Positions 16,506 to 24,967 of a stretch of DNA of 64,000 nt are shown one piece after another; the stretch's first letter is position 1, and the number at the start of each line of letters is the position of its first letter. The DNA comes from JAFGVL01 sp031553685. GTDB taxonomy: Bacteria; Bacteroidota; Bacteroidia; Bacteroidales; Paludibacteraceae. The DNA lies in assembly GCA_031553685.1 (NCBI GenBank), contig JAVBLE010000011.1, forward strand, positions 26,889 to 90,888, read 5' to 3'. Both the position numbers and the translations under genes were made by a program. The notes below the pieces were generated by a model, which saw nothing but the letters and a program-made list of their open reading frames with translations, searched no databases and was not told where the DNA came from.

Positions 16506-17722
16506 TAATAATTTGAATGTAAATCGTGTCCCATACGCTCTTTTTTGGTTTTCATGTAAAAGAGGTTGTATTTGTTGGGTTTTATTTCAATGGGTATATT
16601 TTCGACTACTTCAAGTCCATAGGCTTCGAGTCCGATGCGTTTTACAGGGTTGTTGGTCATCAGGCGCATTTTGGTTACGCCGAGTTCGCGCAAGATACCG
16701 GCGCCTACGCCATAGTCGCGCTCGTCGGCTTGAAAGCCGAGGTGCAGATTGGCTTCGACAGTGTCTAATCCTTCTTCTTGCAGTTTGTATGCGCTGATTT
16801 TGTTCATTAGCCCAATGCCGCGCCCTTCTTGCATAAGATATACTACCACGCCTTTGCCTTCGCTTTCGATGCGGCGCAGGGCTTCGTGAAGCTGGTCGCC
16901 GCACTCGCAACGGAGGGAACCGAAAATATCGCCGGTCATACAGGAGGAGTGTACGCGAACGAGTACGGGTTCGTCTTTTTCCCAGCTGCCTTTGAATATG
17001 GCGACATGTTCTACACCATTTGATTTTTGGCGGAATGGGATTAGTTGAAAATCGCCGTAAGCAGTTGGCAAGTGCACTTCTTCGCCTTTTTCGATGATTG
17101 ATTCGTTGCAAAGGCGATAGGCTATGAGGTCTTTTATGGAAATGATTTTGATGTCGAATTTTTTTGACACTTCCATTAATTCAGGCAAGCGTGCCATGGT
17201 GCCGTCTTCGTTGATGATTTCGATGAGGGCTCCGGCAGGATATAGTCCGGCGAGGCGCGCCATGTCGATGGTGGCTTCGGTGTGTCCTGCACGGCGGAGT
17301 ACGCCACGGTTTTTGGCTCTGAGAGGACTAATGTGCCCGGGGCGTGCCAAGTCTGTGGGTTGGGTTTGTGGGTCGGCAAGGGCTTGTATGGTCGTGGCGC
17401 GGTCGTACATGGATACGCCGGTGGTGCAGCCTTTGCCTATTAAATCGACTGTGGCAGTAAAGGGAGTTTCGTGTACAGAGGTGTTTTCCATGACTTGCAT
17501 GGGTATTTCGAGTTCGGCGCAACGGTCTTCGGTGATGGGTGCGCAGAGCAAGCCTCGCCCGTAGGTCATCATGAAGTTGATTTTTTCGGGGGTTACTTTT
17601 TCGGCGGCTATGACGAAGTCGCCTTCGTTTTCGCGGTCTTCGTCGTCGACAATGATTAGGAATTTGCCTTCGCGAAAGTCTTCGATGGCTTCGGGGATTG
17701 TATTTAGTTTGAAGTTGTTCAT
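16505..17722 (-). CDS. ribBA: Bifunctional RibBA (DHBP synthase / GTP cyclohydrolase II)
   Basis: Riboflavin synthesis: the N-terminal half makes 3,4-dihydroxybutanone phosphate from ribulose-5-phosphate, the C-terminal half opens GTP. 405 residues. The RibB part has VDDEDRENEGDFV; the RibA part has the zinc-binding cysteines in SSCMTGDIFGSLRCECGD and the catalytic YLMQEGRGIGL. Both halves appear complete. Followed directly by the zeta-like kinase; the permease gene upstream is separated by a repeat-filled gap. Confidence 0.95.
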   Translation of the reverse strand: MNNFKLNTIPEAIEDFREGKFLIIVDDEDRENEGDFVIAAEKVTPEKINFMMTYGRGLLCAPITEDRCAELEIPMQVMENTSVHETPFTATVDLIGKGCTTGVSMYDRATTIQALADPQTQPTDLARPGHISPLRAKNRGVLRRAGHTEATIDMARLAGLYPAGALIEIINEDGTMARLPELMEVSKKFDIKIISIKDLIAYRLCNESIIEKGEEVHLPTAYGDFQLIPFRQKSNGVEHVAIFKGSWEKDEPVLVRVHSSCMTGDIFGSLRCECGDQLHEALRRIESEGKGVVVYLMQEGRGIGLMNKISAYKLQEEGLDTVEANLHLGFQADERDYGVGAGILRELGVTKMRLMTNNPVKRIGLEAYGLEVVENIPIEIKPNKYNLFYMKTKKERMGHDLHSNY

Positions 17723-17799
17723 TTTTTTTACTTTGACAGAATTTACAGGATTAACAGATTTGATGTTATTTCTGTTTTAACCCAAAATGGGTTCCGTTG

Positions 17800-17945
17800 A
17801 CGGCGGAGCGCGTGAGGGATGACTTCGACTGCGCTCAGCCACCGCGGAAAGCCCGCAGCGCAGCGAGGACTTGCAGCGGATAGCCCGACCCCGATCTTTG
17901 ATGGTTTGTGAAACCGAAATGGGACTTGAGGGGGCACGCCCAAAT
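17800..17945. repeat. Dispersed palindromic repeat cluster
   Basis: GC-rich intergenic block between the permease and ribBA. It contains the CTTCGACTGCGCTCAG unit and AGCGGATAGCCCGACCCC (17875-17892), the reverse complement of the same string at 41823-41840. This element family is scattered through the window. No gene is seen. Confidence 0.7.
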
Positions 17946-17952
17946 TATTGTT

Positions 17953-19389
17953 TTATTTTTTCTTTTTAAATAGTTTCCGGATTTTTGTTAGACTGAATAT
18001 GGGTGAATCGGTGGCGGCTTTGTAGGTGAAATACAACCCGATGGGGAGTAAACATATAGAACTGAGCCAGATGCCTTGCCATACGGGCCAGATGTCTTCG
18101 CGAGCGAATTTGTACCCGAACTGGTCGATGATGTAATAAAATATGAACATGAGTACCGAAATGGTGATGGAGATGCCAAGCCCGCCTTTGCGAATGATGG
18201 CTCCGAGCGGCGCTCCGATGAAAAAGAAGATGAGGCAGGCAAAGGACAGGGTGAATTTACGATGCCATTCGATGCGGTTGCGGGCTTCTTCGATAAGGAT
18301 GGTGCGGAAATAGTTTTGGTTGCTTTCGATTTCGGATTGTGTGAAAAATGCTTGGTTGTATGCGTACTCGGCGGCTTGTTTTTTTTGTTCGGGTGTGAAT
18401 TTTAGTGCGAGCGGGTGTGTGTTGGCTTTGTTTATTTCGTCTTTGGATGCGGTTTTGAATGGGTGATTGTTTATTGCATTACGGTCAAAGAAATGGGTGC
18501 GCAAAAAGTTTTGCGATGTGCTTTTTATGGTGCTGTCGTTTCGGCTTTGGAGTGTGTCCATTATCAGGCTTAATTCTTTGATGTTGCGCGTTTGGTGTTT
18601 GTTGCGCTGCTCGCCGGCTTCGGTGTCTAACCTGAAATTGGCATCGAAATCTATAATGACTTCTTTTTCTCGAAATGTTTCGCGACGATAAGGAATGCTT
18701 TTGTTTGAAGCGTTGGCTGTTTTTTTGATGTTTTCGAATGATTCGCCATTGTATAGCGTGAGTATCAGGTAGAGCTTGTCGGCAGACATTTTGAGGCGGG
18801 CTGAATCGGCTGATGTTACGCTGGCGTTGTTAAATCCTTTGGAGAAGTCGTAAATCATGATGTCTTTCAATAGTTTACGATCGGTGTCCTTGTCTCTTAC
18901 ATAGAGATTGTAACCTTCGATGCCGGTGTAGAATTCGCCGGTTGGGATTTCGAGTTCGGGTGATGCTTTTTTTAATGAGGATACCAGTATGGTGAGTTGT
19001 TTTTGCGTCTTTGGCAGTATGTCGTTTGAGAAAAAGAATGCTCCGACGCTTATTATTGATACGAATATAATCAGCGATAACATGATGCGAAACAGTGATG
19101 TTCCGGTGGCTTTGAATGCGGTTAATTCAAATTTTTCGCCCAAATTCCCGAAAATCATCAAAGAAGCGAGCAAAATGGCTAATGGCAACGCTAATGGAAT
19201 AACGGCAATGGCTGCATACGAGAAAAATTTGAGCAGGATGGATGTGTCCACTCCTTTGCCGACAAAGAAATCGACATAGCGCCACAATGCTTGCATGAAA
19301 AAGATGAATGTGCTGATAAAAAATGTGGCTAAAAACAATTCTATAAAGAGGCGTAGTATGTAACTATCGATGCGTTTGAGTAGATGCAT
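17953..19389 (-). CDS. YjgP/YjgQ (LptF/LptG) family LPS transport permease
   Basis: 478 residues. Six membrane segments, three N-terminal (from residue ~12) and three C-terminal (from ~370), flank a large periplasmic beta-jellyroll region. This is the LptF/G architecture of the inner-membrane LPS extraction ABC complex. The opening LLKRIDSYILRLFIELFLATFF and the cytoplasmic ELTAFKATGTSL block are characteristic. Sequence alone does not tell LptF from LptG. In Bacteroidetes it commonly neighbours ribB/ribBA, as here. Confidence 0.87.
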   Translation of the reverse strand: MHLLKRIDSYILRLFIELFLATFFISTFIFFMQALWRYVDFFVGKGVDTSILLKFFSYAAIAVIPLALPLAILLASLMIFGNLGEKFELTAFKATGTSLFRIMLSLIIFVSIISVGAFFFSNDILPKTQKQLTILVSSLKKASPELEIPTGEFYTGIEGYNLYVRDKDTDRKLLKDIMIYDFSKGFNNASVTSADSARLKMSADKLYLILTLYNGESFENIKKTANASNKSIPYRRETFREKEVIIDFDANFRLDTEAGEQRNKHQTRNIKELSLIMDTLQSRNDSTIKSTSQNFLRTHFFDRNAINNHPFKTASKDEINKANTHPLALKFTPEQKKQAAEYAYNQAFFTQSEIESNQNYFRTILIEEARNRIEWHRKFTLSFACLIFFFIGAPLGAIIRKGGLGISITISVLMFIFYYIIDQFGYKFAREDIWPVWQGIWLSSICLLPIGLYFTYKAATDSPIFSLTKIRKLFKKKK

Positions 19390-19453
19390 TTTGCGAAATT
19401 TTATTTTTGTGCAAAAGTAATCGAATTCTGCTAAATAATGAATTTAATTGGTT

Positions 19454-20314
19454 TTATTCCTTTATTTTGCGTAGTTTTTCGGCAATATTTTCCATCATCC
19501 ATTTAGGTGTAGAGGTGGCTCCACAAATGCCGACCTTTTCTATTCCATTGAGCCATGCCGAGTTTATTTCTTCGGCTTGCGAAATAAAATGTGAATTCGG
19601 ATTGGCTCGCAGGCATTCTTCAAACAGGATTTTACCGTTTGAACTTTTTTTGCCGCTTACAAAAAGAATTAAATCGTGCTCGGCAGCAAACTTGCGGATA
19701 TTCGGTATACGGTTGGCTACTTGGCGGCAAATGGTGTCGTTGTATTCGAATGAGCGGTCTCTGTGCAGGTGTTGCTTAATATTTTCGACCAAATCGTTAA
19801 ATTCTTCAACCGACTTGGTGGTTTGTGAAAACAGGCGAATGTCTTTGTTGAAATCAATTTTGGACAAATCGTCTTTGTTTTCGATAACAATGGCTTTGTT
19901 TCCGGTTTGCCCCACCAATCCGTTTACTTCGGCGTGTCCTTCTTTGCCGAAAATTACAATTTGTGTTTCGGCGGGTATGGCGTTGTAGTTTTTCTTTATC
20001 TTGGTTTGTAGTTTAAGCACTACGGGGCAAGTGGCGTCAATGATGGTGATATGATTCTTTTTGGCAATCTCGTAGGTTGAAGGCGGTTCTCCGTGTGCAC
20101 GAAGAAGCACCTTAGCATCATGCAGTTGGGCAAATTGATCATGATTGATGGTCTTTAGTCCCATTTCTTCCAAGCGTTCCACTTCGCTTTCGTTGTGCAC
20201 AATATCGCCCAAGCAGTACAGCACAGAACCTTTGGCAAGTTCTTCTTCAGCTTTATTAATAGCGTTTACTACCCCAAAGCAAAAACCGGATTGATTGTCT
20301 ATTTCTATTATCAT
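19454..20314 (-). CDS. ispH: 4-hydroxy-3-methylbut-2-enyl diphosphate reductase
   Basis: Last enzyme of the MEP isoprenoid pathway, a 4Fe-4S reductase. 286 residues. The cluster cysteines are in SGFCFGV (Cys 12), DATCPVV and GICGATSTP; RAHGEPPSTYE and the TxxR-like TICRQVANR region are also conserved. It feeds the prenyl synthase at 54 kb. A TACCTTTG -7 box lies at about 20325-20332 on the minus strand. Complete. Confidence 0.94.
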   Translation of the reverse strand: MIIEIDNQSGFCFGVVNAINKAEEELAKGSVLYCLGDIVHNESEVERLEEMGLKTINHDQFAQLHDAKVLLRAHGEPPSTYEIAKKNHITIIDATCPVVLKLQTKIKKNYNAIPAETQIVIFGKEGHAEVNGLVGQTGNKAIVIENKDDLSKIDFNKDIRLFSQTTKSVEEFNDLVENIKQHLHRDRSFEYNDTICRQVANRIPNIRKFAAEHDLILFVSGKKSSNGKILFEECLRANPNSHFISQAEEINSAWLNGIEKVGICGATSTPKWMMENIAEKLRKIKE

Positions 20315-20423
20315 AATTTATTTGATACAAAGGTAAAAATAATATTATAACGGACGAAGGGAGAGCTGTATATTGCATTTTTGAATTAATGCATTTTCAA
20401 CTCTACAACCGAACAATTAATTT

Positions 20424-20454
20424 TTGTCTTATTATAAAGAATTTCATATTTTTG
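20424..20454 (+). promoter_or_regulatory. Promoter of the first structured RNA (-33 TTG, -7 TATTTTTG)
   Basis: TTG at 20424-20426, a 20-bp spacer, then TATTTTTG at 20447-20454. A good match to the Bacteroidetes consensus. Transcription would begin about 20462, ahead of the structured element. Confidence 0.65.
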
Positions 20455-20514
20455 TAAAAAAAAATTGCCTATGAAGTAAAGTGTAGATCAATACACACAT
20501 TTTAAAAAATATCG

Positions 20515-20682
20515 AAAAAAGCGTTGACTTTTATTCTTTAATTTGAAACTTAGACATTTTCAGAACTGGGAAGAATAGAGAGATGACGCTCACGCTACGG
20601 CGTGAGCTTTACTCATTATTTACCAGTTAGGTAGTCTAAGACCTCAAGTTTAAGATAATGAAGTTTTGTTCACGCTTTTTTT
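20515..20682 (+). ncRNA. Structured RNA family 1, copy 1 (leader or sRNA)
   Basis: About 168 nt folding into one long arm. The closing helix AAAAAAGCGT (20515-20524) pairs with ACGCTTTTTT (20672-20681). Inner helices: CTTAGAC/GTCTAAG (20549-20555/20634-20640), AACTGG/CCAGTT (20564-20569/20623-20628) and GCTCACGC/GCGTGAGC (20588-20595/20600-20607). Copy 2 at 38914 keeps the architecture with changed but still pairing bases. The 3' arm ends in a T-run, so it could terminate transcription. A small secreted-protein gene starts 66 nt downstream. I do not recognise it as a named RNA family. Confidence 0.7.
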
Positions 20683-20747
20683 ATGTGTGTACCTCAACGA
20701 ACAAGCTGAAAAATATAAAGTAACTAAAATTTTAAAATACATTAACC

Positions 20748-21143
20748 ATGAAGAAAATATTTTTTACAATTTGCTTTGCTGTGATAAGCATTCTTGCATT
20801 TGGACAAGCCAATTTCGGAACTTTAGAGGAAATAAAAGCAAGACATCCAAATGTTACATTTAAAATTAGTCATGCTGAAAATGGAATAAAATATGCGTTC
20901 GCAAAAATGGAATATGAAACTGTTAGTTATTATTTTGACAAGGAAACTGGATTATCCTATAAGTGTGTTCTATTCCCAGATAATCAAGGAATATTAAATG
21001 GTTTAGTTGAAGATTATAATAAGAACTATGTCATCATTTCTGAAACTTCATGGAAAGTATATCAGGTAAATGGGATTATAGTGAAGATAAATCTTCATTA
21101 TGACGAACAAAATAAAGTATCCTACTTTTCATATTATTTTTAA
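20748..21143 (+). CDS. Small secreted protein of unknown function
   Basis: 131 residues. The signal peptide MKKIFFTICFAVISILAFGQA ends at a plausible AFG-QA site, giving a mature N-terminal Gln as often seen in Bacteroidetes exports. The mature part is about 110 residues with alternating aromatic and charged stretches suggesting a beta-rich fold. No family recognised. It lies downstream of structured RNA copy 1, which may control it. Confidence 0.6.
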   Translation: MKKIFFTICFAVISILAFGQANFGTLEEIKARHPNVTFKISHAENGIKYAFAKMEYETVSYYFDKETGLSYKCVLFPDNQGILNGLVEDYNKNYVIISETSWKVYQVNGIIVKINLHYDEQNKVSYFSYYF

Positions 21144-21181
21144 TAATTCTCGCTTGTGTTAATCATTAAAATTTATAGCCT

Positions 21182-21397
21182 ATGAGAAAGTCAATTACTA
21201 TTATTAGTTCATTGTTTCTGTTATTGACACTTACAAGTGCAGGAAAACAAACTGTATATATTTGTACAGGCCCTACTGCGTATGCTTATCATCGAAATCC
21301 TAATTGTAGTGGTTTGAATAGATGTGGTGGTTCAATAAAGGAAGTGCCATTTTCAGACATACAAGGACGACGCAGTCCATGCAAGAAGTGTTATTGA
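21182..21397 (+). CDS. Small secreted cysteine-rich protein
   Basis: 71 residues. An N-terminal signal peptide (to about SAG at 21) is followed by VYICTGPTAYAYHRNPNCSGL, then RCGG and a C-terminal GRRSPCKKCY. The pattern of five cysteines with a His after the tyrosines (YHxxxxCxGL..CxxC) recurs in small bacterial exported proteins and suggests a metal site or disulphides. Precise function unknown. 38 nt after the preceding secreted gene, so probably co-transcribed. Confidence 0.65.
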   Translation: MRKSITIISSLFLLLTLTSAGKQTVYICTGPTAYAYHRNPNCSGLNRCGGSIKEVPFSDIQGRRSPCKKCY

Positions 21398-21432
21398 TAA
21401 AAATCGCATTTGGTGAAAATTCAAAGTTGTCA

Positions 21433-21459
21433 GTAGAGGCTTTCATACAAAGCCTCTAC
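21433..21459. terminator. Bidirectional hairpin between the secreted genes and sufD
   Basis: GTAGAGGCTT/AAGCCTCTAC with a 7-nt loop in a convergent gap. T-runs are weak on both sides. Confidence 0.55.
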
Positions 21460-21468
21460 AAACTATTT

Positions 21469-22809
21469 CTAATTACACATTGCGCAACTCTCGCAACGCG
21501 ACAATTCACCCCGAAAGCGTTTTTCGACCAAATAGCGAATATTTTCTTTCAATGCCGGCAGATTAATGTGTTCAATCACATCATCCACAAAGGCAAACAT
21601 AAGCAACATACGCGCTTCCGCCTCTGAAATGCCCCGCGAACGCAAGTAAAACAAAGCGTCATCATTCAGTTGCCCGACGGTTGCACCGTGAGAGCATTTT
21701 ACATCATCGGCATAAATTTCGAGTTGAGGCTTGGTGTTCATGCGGGCATCGCGTGTGAGGCAAATGTTTTTGTTGGTTTGGAATGCCTGTGTTTTTTGCG
21801 CGTCTTTTGCCACCAGAATTTTTCCGGCAAACGCTCCACGCGATTTATCATCCAATACATACTTGTACAATTCTTTGCTGCGACAATTCGGCACTGCGTG
21901 ATGGATAAAAGTGTTGTTGTCAATATGTTGTTCCTTATCGCCGATAGCCATGCCACACAGGGTGATTTCGGCATGCTCGCCCGCCAGGTTAATGTGCACA
22001 TTGTTGCGTGTAGCGCCATTGTGCAGCGTAATGTCATTGACAACCACGCACGACGAAGCAGCTTGCTCTACAAACAACGAACCGATATTGGTAGTTTCTT
22101 TGCTTGTGGTTTCGAGTTTGTAATGTTCGTAATGGGCTTTTTCGCCTACAAAAACTTCGGTTACACGGTTGGCAAGGAACTTTTTGCGGTTCATCGTGTG
22201 TGCGCAAACGAGTACTTTGGCTTGTGCGCCTTTCTCAATAATAATGAGATTGCGGCTGTTTGCCAGCAAATCTACATCAGCACGCACAGCATTGATAAGT
22301 TGAATCGGCTTTTCGATATGTACACCTTCGGGCACATATAGGAAAAAGCCGTCTTGGGCAAATGCTGTATTAAAAGCAACTGTGCCGTCTTTGTCGGTTT
22401 GGGCAGCTTTGCCATAATATTTTGCTACCAAATCGGGGTGCGACTGTGCAAACTGCCGCAAGCTACCTGCCAATACACCTTCGGGTAGAGACGGGGCATG
22501 CCCCGTCTTCACATAAAATTGGTCATTTACCACAAAAAACAGATGCGAATTGATGCCCGATACGCCGCAATGACAAATTTCATACGGACTTACAGGGATC
22601 TCAATAGCGTTGAGGTTCATCCCGTAATCGGGCGCAAACCATTGGGCAATATCCGAGTAAAGGAAATCTTCCTGCTTGGTGCTGGGGAAGCCTAATCGGC
22701 AAAATTCCTCGAATGCAGCCTCGCGCTTCGCATTCATCACTGCTGCGGAGTGCTTCTCAATCATTGCTTTTCCCTCTTGGTAGAGGTTTATGTATTGTTG
22801 TTTAATCAT
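21469..22809 (-). CDS. sufD: Fe-S cluster assembly protein SufD
   Basis: Component of the SufBC2D scaffold. 446 residues. A helical N-terminal region (TKQEDFLYSDIAQWF) is followed by the parallel beta-helix core, and DDVKCSHGATVGQLNDDALFYLRSRGISEAEARMLL-type blocks close it; the last is the conserved HGAT..LD..FYL..RGI signature. The protein ends in a CxxCxxC-like CESCAMCN. Separated from sufC by a RhuM-family gene and a divergent small gene, so it needs its own promoter. Confidence 0.93.
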   Translation of the reverse strand: MIKQQYINLYQEGKAMIEKHSAAVMNAKREAAFEEFCRLGFPSTKQEDFLYSDIAQWFAPDYGMNLNAIEIPVSPYEICHCGVSGINSHLFFVVNDQFYVKTGHAPSLPEGVLAGSLRQFAQSHPDLVAKYYGKAAQTDKDGTVAFNTAFAQDGFFLYVPEGVHIEKPIQLINAVRADVDLLANSRNLIIIEKGAQAKVLVCAHTMNRKKFLANRVTEVFVGEKAHYEHYKLETTSKETTNIGSLFVEQAASSCVVVNDITLHNGATRNNVHINLAGEHAEITLCGMAIGDKEQHIDNNTFIHHAVPNCRSKELYKYVLDDKSRGAFAGKILVAKDAQKTQAFQTNKNICLTRDARMNTKPQLEIYADDVKCSHGATVGQLNDDALFYLRSRGISEAEARMLLMFAFVDDVIEHINLPALKENIRYLVEKRFRGELSRCESCAMCN

Positions 22810-22835
22810 TTTTTATGCTGATTATGCTTTTTTGC

Positions 22836-22855
22836 ATTATGCAAATTTGCATAAT
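22836..22855. promoter_or_regulatory. 20-bp perfect palindrome between sufD and a small membrane gene
   Basis: ATTATGCAAA followed by its exact reverse complement. It lies 26 bp before the sufD start and about 36 bp upstream of the -33 box of the divergent gene. The form suits a dimeric repressor site, but the regulator is unknown. Confidence 0.5.
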
Positions 22856-22890
22856 TATATCTTGTTGAAAAAAAGGAATAGTAATTTTTC

Positions 22891-22920
22891 TTGTTTTTTC
22901 GAATATAAAATCTATCTTTG
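22891..22920 (+). promoter_or_regulatory. Strong Bacteroidetes promoter (TTG-19-TATCTTTG)
   Basis: TTG at 22891-22893, a 19-bp spacer, then TATCTTTG at 22913-22920. About 40 nt before the small membrane protein start. Confidence 0.75.
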
Positions 22921-22961
22921 TTGTGAAATAAATCTAATATTAACTAATAAATTTGAAAACT

Positions 22962-23132
22962 ATGGCAGCAAATGCACCAAAACAAATGACTTTAATTATT
23001 GCTTTAATCTTAGCAGGTGTAAGTCTTTTAGGGTATTTTATCACAATCCCTTTTATTTCAGCGTATGTTTTTTGGATTTTATTAATTGCATTTATTTTGT
23101 TAGTAGCAGGCTGCTTTATAAAAGGCTTGTAA
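22962..23132 (+). CDS. Small two-helix membrane protein (56 aa)
   Basis: A short gene, MAANAPKQMTLIIALILAGV onward, ending FIKGL. Two hydrophobic helices (about 9-30 and 33-53) are joined by a short FITIPFISAY turn. It has a consensus promoter upstream and a terminator hairpin 20 nt after its stop, so it is very probably real despite its size. Divergent from sufD, sharing the palindrome. No family recognised; it could be a small stress or membrane-associated protein. Confidence 0.72.
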   Translation: MAANAPKQMTLIIALILAGVSLLGYFITIPFISAYVFWILLIAFILLVAGCFIKGL

Positions 23133-23154
23133 ACTTTCAATCAGATTTTTCAGA

Positions 23155-23180
23155 GGGCGATTTTATATCGCCCTTTTTTT
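23155..23180 (+). terminator. Terminator of the small membrane gene
   Basis: GGGCGAT/ATCGCCC followed by seven T. It overlaps the end of the convergent RhuM-family gene. Confidence 0.85.
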
Positions 23181-24003
23181 ATTTCTCGGCTTTTTCTTTA
23201 TAAAGTTCTGTTCGCATTATTTCCATCTTTGAAAAAGCAAACAACTTCTTTCCCAAATCTTTGAGCGAGGCGCCTATATGATACACCACATCGTCAATAA
23301 TCAAAAACCGGTCGTGAAAAGAACTTGATTCTTTCATTTGTACAGGTTCATATTGTGCATTGTGTTTTTTCAAATCCAATTGTAATTGAACTGAAATCTG
23401 TTTGGTGTAAATCTCTGCCCTGACTTCCGTTTGCCGTTTCGATAAAAGGAGCAAAACTGTTTCGTCGATATAATTATCAATCAAAACAACCGTTTTCGTT
23501 GCCGATTTTATCAGGTCGGCGGCAAAAGCATAGGCGTCAAAAATTTGTCCTTCGAAAAACACGCCTTGCACAGGTGGCAATGAAGTGCGAACAAAGAAAT
23601 CTATCTTTTTCTCGTTTTCCGTCACACGATTTTCCAATCGTTCAAACCTTTCGTGAATGGCGTAACCTTTTAGAATGTAGTCTTTTAATACTTTGTTTGC
23701 CCAAATGCGAAATTGTGTGCCTCGTTGAGATTTGACACGATAACCTACGGAAATGATTACATCGAGGCTGTAAAAAGCAGTTGGTCGGTCGGAATTTGCA
23801 ATTTGCAAAAAATGCAAATTGCTTTTTTCTTCTAATTCGTTTTCTTGAAAAACATTTTTAATATGGCGCGAAATTACAGATACATGTCTTTCAAAAAGGA
23901 TTTCCATTTGTGCTTGTGTAAGCCAAACTGTTTCATTTTCGAGCCTAACTTCGACTTCGACTGCATTATTAGATTGATATAGAATTATTTCACTTTTGTC
24001 CAT
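23179..24003 (-). CDS. RhuM-family protein with PLD-like C-terminal region
   Basis: 274 residues. The N-terminal half (ENETVWLTQAQMEILFERHVSVISRHIKNVF, YSLDVIISVGYRVKSQRGTQFRIWA) is the RhuM/virulence family, a DNA-binding-like domain common on mobile islands. The C-terminal half (ATKTVVLIDNYIDETVLLLLSKR, then SSFHDRFLIIDDVVYHIGASLKD) resembles the H-x-R/K..D..GS element of phospholipase D-type phosphodiesterases, in single copy. It interrupts the suf genes, lying between sufC and sufD. Function unknown; likely acquired. Confidence 0.75.
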   Translation of the reverse strand: MDKSEIILYQSNNAVEVEVRLENETVWLTQAQMEILFERHVSVISRHIKNVFQENELEEKSNLHFLQIANSDRPTAFYSLDVIISVGYRVKSQRGTQFRIWANKVLKDYILKGYAIHERFERLENRVTENEKKIDFFVRTSLPPVQGVFFEGQIFDAYAFAADLIKSATKTVVLIDNYIDETVLLLLSKRQTEVRAEIYTKQISVQLQLDLKKHNAQYEPVQMKESSSFHDRFLIIDDVVYHIGASLKDLGKKLFAFSKMEIMRTELYKEKAEK

Positions 24004-24111
24004 AAACTTCTTTGTTTTCAGTTGTCATAACCACGATTTATAGGATTATAAGATTAATATAAAATTCTTTCATCTTACTAATCCTTTAAATCAAGAAAAT
24101 TATGGTTTAGA

Positions 24112-24867
24112 CTATTCCCCCAGCTCCTTCTTAATCCAATCATATCCTTTCTCTTCCAATTCAAGCGCCAATTCTTTGCCTGCCGATTTCACAATCTTAC
24201 CTTTGTAAAGCACATGTACAAAATCGGGCACAATATAATCTAACAATCTTTGATAATGGGTAATAACAATCGTCGAGTTTTCGGCTGATTTCAGTTTATT
24301 AACCCCACTGGCTACAATGCGTAAGGCGTCGATATCCAAGCCCGAATCGGTTTCGTCAAGGATAGACAATTTCGGCTCAAGCATTGCCATTTGGAATATC
24401 TCGTTGCGTTTTTTTTCTCCGCCCGAAAATCCTTCGTTTACCGAACGGTTGGCGAGTTTGTTGTCCAACTCTACGATTTCTTTTTTCTCACGCATTAGTT
24501 TGAGGAAATCGGATGCAGACATGGGTTCCAAGCCATGATACTTGCGCTGCTCATTCACGGCGGCACGCATAAAGTTTACCATACTCACACCCGGAATCTC
24601 TACCGGATATTGGAAACTAAGGAAAACGCCTTCGCGCGCACGGTCTTCGGGCGATAGTTCCAACAGGTTTTTGCCGTTGAACCACACTTCGCCTTCGGTT
24701 ACGGCAAATGCCGGATGCCCTGCAAGTACCGACGAAAGGGTACTTTTACCCGCACCGTTTGGTCCCATAATGGCGTGCACTTCGCCCGCGTTTACGGTCA
24801 GGTTTATTCCTTTTAATATTTCTTTGCCGTTGATATTGGCGTGTAGGTTTTTGATTTCGAGTAACAT
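24112..24867 (-). CDS. sufC: Fe-S cluster assembly ATPase SufC
   Basis: ABC-type ATPase driving SufBC2D. 251 residues. Walker A GPNGAGKST (about 36-44), signature FSGGEKKRNEI, Walker B LSILDETDSGLDIDAL and H-loop VITHYQ are all intact. It follows sufB but with a 1.3-kb unrelated gene inserted between, so co-transcription is uncertain. The region upstream has the direct repeat CGCATTTTGC separated by GTAA (24912-24935). Confidence 0.95.
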   Translation of the reverse strand: MLLEIKNLHANINGKEILKGINLTVNAGEVHAIMGPNGAGKSTLSSVLAGHPAFAVTEGEVWFNGKNLLELSPEDRAREGVFLSFQYPVEIPGVSMVNFMRAAVNEQRKYHGLEPMSASDFLKLMREKKEIVELDNKLANRSVNEGFSGGEKKRNEIFQMAMLEPKLSILDETDSGLDIDALRIVASGVNKLKSAENSTIVITHYQRLLDYIVPDFVHVLYKGKIVKSAGKELALELEEKGYDWIKKELGE

Positions 24868-24967
24868 ATCTTTGATTTACTATTTTATTATTTACTATTT
24901 GGGATATTTCGCATTTTGCGTAACGCATTTTGCAAAATATTATTACATTTTCTCTATGTATCCTTGA

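Noticed and set aside
21670..22341. 223-residue plus-strand frame opposite sufD
   Set aside because: Antisense shadow of a well-conserved gene.
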